Source: Firmicutes bacterium UBA4845
GTDB taxonomy: Bacteria; Bacillota; Clostridia; Tissierellales; Sedimentibacteraceae
Direction: 5' to 3'
Assembly (NCBI GenBank): GCA_002399975.1
Contig: DHER01000029.1
Location: 4,799 to 13,059 of the forward strand
DNA length: 8,261 bases
Shown: piece after piece, positions 5,866-8,261 of the stretch
Layout of the letters: every line of letters starts with the position of its first letter
Position numbering within the stretch: the first letter of the stretch is position 1
Program-made: the position numbers and the translations under genes
The notes under the pieces: generated by a model
What the model was told of the DNA's origin: nothing
Database searches by the model: none
What the model saw: only the letters and a program-made list of their open reading frames with translations

Positions 5866-7764
5866 TTAAACTTCCTCTTTTAATGATAAACTCACTTTAT
5901 GATTTATAGCGATTCCTAAACCAATTAATACCCAGAATACAGGAGCAACAGTAATACTGGAGTCATTTGCTATTCCGCATATAAGATAACTAAAAGTACC
6001 GATAAAAATACTAAGACCTACTTTTGAATAATAGGTTTTAAATTGTCCTTTTATATAAAGCTTAAAGCTTGATATAAAATACATGAGGTAGAAGGCAATA
6101 AATGAAAGAAGCGATAAAACACCGGTCTGTACACCGATTTGCAGATATAGACTATGAGGTTTGGTAACAAGCTGGGTTTCATAGCCATAATTATATAGGT
6201 TAACATAATCCTGCTGTGGAAATTCAAATACAAAGGTATCTGCACCGGAGCCCAAGAAGAGATGCTTCTTTAATAATGGTATTGTCCGGGACCAAAGATA
6301 TCCTCGGCCGGATCCATATTCCTCGTAACCGGTGAACAAAGCAGAAGGAGCTGTTTCTATTTTATCTAATTTTCCATAATTATTTATAAAATAATAAGTG
6401 CCATCTTCTGTTTGGTTTGTAAAATACCAGTCATGCCCATCTATTTTTATAGTAAATGAGTAAATATTATCATACATTACAGGAGTTATAATAAAGCCTG
6501 GAAAACGCTCATCCTGCACAGTAAGTGAACCGTTTATTTCATCAAAAATTACTGGAATTGCATTATCAGTGTCATCAGAAACCTCAAAAAAACAATTTCC
6601 CATATCGTCTAAGAAAAATTTGGTTCTTAAAGTATTTCCATTATAAGTAACTCGTACTTCATCATCCATAGTTTGAATGTCTGTAAGCTTACTTTGGGTT
6701 TTATTTATATTGAACAATTTATTAAGCTGTACAGAAAGATAATTATTTGATTTATTAAAGAGAAATAAGGCTGCAAAGGCTAATAAAATTACTGGAATTG
6801 ATATGTAAAAATGCTTTATAAGGTACTTCCTTAATAATATCAGAGCTAATAAAGAGGCAACAGCAATAGCAAATAGACCAGTTGTTGACCGTGACCCTAT
6901 CAAGCATAGAATCATTCCTGCGATAGCAATCAGATAGACCGGCAATAATTTTAAATTTTTATTGAAAATAGTTAATATAATAAGAACCGGTAATACAAGG
7001 GATACATATAAACCAACATAATTGGGATTAAAGAGTGTTAAGTAAACTCGATTTTTACCAAATGTAAATTCAAGAGGTTCGTTCCAATAGATACTTGGAG
7101 TTATTAATTTTAAGCCGAATTCTGTTGCGAAAAGATCATGTCCGATATATTGAAGCAATCCGATTAATCCAAGAAGCAAAACACCAATTAATAAGCTGTT
7201 AATAATAAATTTAACGTCCTGCTCCGTTTGTATAAATAAATAGACATAATATACAACCAAGCAATAACCCAAAATAGCAAAGATAGATTCAAAATGTTCA
7301 AATATACCGCTGAAACTATAGCTTCTATATTTGGAAACGATAGAAGATAGTAATGACAGAAAGGCATAGGTGGCTAAGGGAACAAATATAGGAGTGAATT
7401 TTAAAAAGCTTTTATTTATGTAAGCTCTGACAATTATAATTACAGCCATAATTAATGACATACTTATAAAAAATCCTTGTTTATAGTAAAGGAAAAAATC
7501 AACATACCTATCATTGTATGAAAACCAAGGGTACTGAGATAAGTGTGTATCATATTCATAAAGACGCATAATTAAGGGATAAATTGTTACAAGAAATATT
7601 ACCGGAATTAAAAACAATCGATTCCATTTTGAAACACTTTTTGATTGAAATATAGTATTGTCATTCGTGTGTTTCATTTTTTCATTTGCTGTTGCATTAT
7701 TTCCTTTATATCGCTCATTTTTTTTTGTATAATTTTTCGGGGTTTTATTACTATTTGCAGCCAT
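5866..7764 (-). CDS. O-antigen ligase/polymerase-like (Wzy_C type) membrane glycan transferase
   Basis: This 632-residue integral membrane protein begins with a cytoplasmic Asn/Lys-rich tail (1-48). About eight to nine hydrophobic segments follow (about 49-68, 97-116, 123-143, 160-178, 186-206, 240-267, 273-311, 319-336). A large polar region at about 340-480 comes next, then the family core, and two more segments at about 546-570 and 582-620. Family hallmarks are NPNYVGLY (246-253), GSRSTTG (290-296), SGRGYLWSRTIPLL (485-498), LGSGADTF (504-511) and KPHSLYLQIGVQTG (535-548), which supply the Arg and His residues known to matter in WaaL/Wzy enzymes. Such enzymes transfer lipid-linked glycans on the outer face of the membrane. 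The gene is alone, with no glycosyltransferase or flippase neighbour, so the acceptor cannot be read from context. Surface polysaccharide or exported glycoprotein are both possible. AAAGGAGA sits 7 nt before the ATG. Confidence 0.85.
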   Translation of the reverse strand: MAANSNKTPKNYTKKNERYKGNNATANEKMKHTNDNTIFQSKSVSKWNRLFLIPVIFLVTIYPLIMRLYEYDTHLSQYPWFSYNDRYVDFFLYYKQGFFISMSLIMAVIIIVRAYINKSFLKFTPIFVPLATYAFLSLLSSIVSKYRSYSFSGIFEHFESIFAILGYCLVVYYVYLFIQTEQDVKFIINSLLIGVLLLGLIGLLQYIGHDLFATEFGLKLITPSIYWNEPLEFTFGKNRVYLTLFNPNYVGLYVSLVLPVLIILTIFNKNLKLLPVYLIAIAGMILCLIGSRSTTGLFAIAVASLLALILLRKYLIKHFYISIPVILLAFAALFLFNKSNNYLSVQLNKLFNINKTQSKLTDIQTMDDEVRVTYNGNTLRTKFFLDDMGNCFFEVSDDTDNAIPVIFDEINGSLTVQDERFPGFIITPVMYDNIYSFTIKIDGHDWYFTNQTEDGTYYFINNYGKLDKIETAPSALFTGYEEYGSGRGYLWSRTIPLLKKHLFLGSGADTFVFEFPQQDYVNLYNYGYETQLVTKPHSLYLQIGVQTGVLSLLSFIAFYLMYFISSFKLYIKGQFKTYYSKVGLSIFIGTFSYLICGIANDSSITVAPVFWVLIGLGIAINHKVSLSLKEEV

Positions 7765-7771
7765 TTTTATA

Positions 7772-7779
7772 TCTCCTTT
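7772..7779 (-). promoter_or_regulatory. Ribosome binding site of the ligase-like gene
   Basis: AAAGGAGA on the minus strand, 7 nt before the ATG at 7762-7764, supports that start even though the first 48 residues are low-complexity and polar. Confidence 0.8.
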
Positions 7780-7802
7780 GCATAATTACATCGTATTTAC
7801 TA

Positions 7803-7831
7803 ATTATACACTACATACAGGGTAAGGACAA
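7803..7831 (-). promoter_or_regulatory. Promoter of the ligase-like gene
   Basis: On the minus strand TTGTCC (7826-7831), a 17-bp spacer and a perfect TATAAT (7803-7808) place the mRNA start near 7796, about 32 nt before the ATG. The gene is therefore transcribed on its own. Confidence 0.7.
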
Positions 7832-7869
7832 TATATGACCTTCTTGCTGACGGCGCAAATTTACTGTAG

Positions 7870-8076
7870 GAATTGAACGGAACTTATTACACGAGATGAC
7901 TAGTCAGGATCATGTGGAGCTGCTGGAGACACTACTGTTACATAAAGGCTATGTAATGTTATTTGGATATGATAATGATATATACAGCGACTATCTGCAG
8001 GCAGGAGAAAAATAAGCACTCCGGTCAGAGCGGAGAACTTATTGCCCGGACCGAAATGCTGTAGATGAATTATTGA
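7870..8076 (+). pseudogene. DNA adenine methyltransferase (Dam/phage type), C-terminal remnant
   Basis: The frame through 7893-8012 reads EMTSQDHVELLETLLLHKGY then VMLFGYDNDIYSDYLQ, the C-terminal part of D12-class DNA adenine methylases (HEMT-x-x-DH-x-LL, then SGYDN-LY-DYL-GW). Just before it, TYY in another frame followed by HEM recalls the family's YYRHEM, so a small deletion lies there. The frame ends at TAA (8013-8015); the +1 frame continues (NKHSGQSGELIARTEML) and reaches the family's TEVLWMNY ending as TEML, stop, MNY, where the conserved Trp codon has become TAG (8062-8064). The N-terminal SAM-binding part and the DPPY catalytic motif are missing. It is a dead fragment, probably from a prophage or restriction-modification locus. 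Confidence 0.8.
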
Positions 8077-8129
8077 GTCTTAGTGTTATTGATAGTAATG
8101 GTAAGGTTTAATGAAAGAACAAATACAGG

Positions 8130-8261
8130 TCATTTCTCTTCCATCATTCTTTTGATCTGTGGTACTTTTTTCAACAAAGGCAGTAATATGCAGACCAGTA
8201 TAATTCCAAGTATGCTCTGCAGTATATTAAACGGAACACCTACAATTGCAGCAGTGAAGGT
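8130..8261 (-). CDS. Probable ECF transporter S component, C-terminal part (cut by window end)
   Basis: On the minus strand, 43 residues precede a TGA (complement of 8130-8132). They run from TFTAAIVGVPFNILQSILG through a hydrophobic helix (IILVCILLPLL) to a basic tail KKVPQIKRMMEEK. A short GVPFN-type turn, a last membrane helix and a charged cytoplasmic tail fit the end of substrate-binding S components of ECF vitamin transporters, integral membrane proteins that dock on a shared EcfT/EcfA module. The substrate cannot be told from this piece, and another small multi-spanning membrane protein is possible. The rest lies beyond the window edge. No convincing terminator follows within the next 100 bp. 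Confidence 0.55.
   Translation of the reverse strand, partial: TFTAAIVGVPFNILQSILGIILVCILLPLLKKVPQIKRMMEEK

Noticed and set aside
8008..8034. Small hairpin CTCCG/CGGAG followed on the minus strand by a T-run, a possible terminator for the ECF gene
   Set aside because: The stem is only 5 bp, the T-run starts several bases after it, and it lies about 100 bp past the stop inside the methylase relic.

Overview
The window looks like chromosomal DNA of a low-GC Gram-positive anaerobe, most likely a clostridium of the Lachnospiraceae type. The reasons are AT-rich intergenic DNA, strong AGGAGG-like ribosome binding sites, sigma-A type promoters with 17-bp spacers, a large secreted Ig-like surface protein, an ECF-type transporter subunit and IS66/tyrosine-recombinase debris. 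The assignment is an inference from gene style, not a database match.

Layout, left to right. Positions 1-405 hold the 3' end of threonine synthase (thrC), cut by the window edge. Positions 406-690 hold a decayed coding relic that I cannot name. A near-consensus promoter at 687-715 and a 128-nt leader precede an 849-codon secreted multi-domain Ig-like surface protein (850-3399), closed by an unusually long stacked hairpin terminator (3411-3482). Positions 3483-4559 have no intact gene but hold the 3' end of an IS66-family element (end at 3683, tnpC tail 3754-3970), joined directly to the tail of a tyrosine recombinase (3977-4182), both on the minus strand and both dead. A minus-strand gene for a 150-aa exported protein (4605-5057) follows, with its own terminator, a clean promoter and a perfect 14-bp palindrome over the predicted transcription start. 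Back-to-back with it lies a plus-strand promoter and ribosome binding site feeding only a 24-codon ORF, then coding-like debris ending in a 55-codon ORF (5604-5771). A symmetrical terminator (5791-5837) separates this from a convergent 632-aa O-antigen-ligase/polymerase-like membrane protein (5866-7764, minus) with its own promoter. The right end holds a decayed DNA adenine methyltransferase fragment (about 7870-8076) and the C-terminus of an ECF transporter S-component-like membrane protein (8130-8261, minus).

The intact genes are all monocistronic, each with its own promoter and/or terminator, and the gaps between several of them are filled with mobile-element or phage-type debris. Two of them may be linked functionally: an abundant-looking exported surface protein and an orphan glycan ligase-type enzyme, which in a bacterium without LPS could act on surface glycans or glycoproteins. 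That link is inference from proximity only. I did not find a convincing new multi-gene system. The most interesting leads are the palindrome-controlled 150-aa exported protein with its broken divergent partner, the codon-usage shift along the surface protein, and the large extracytoplasmic insertion in the ligase-like protein.
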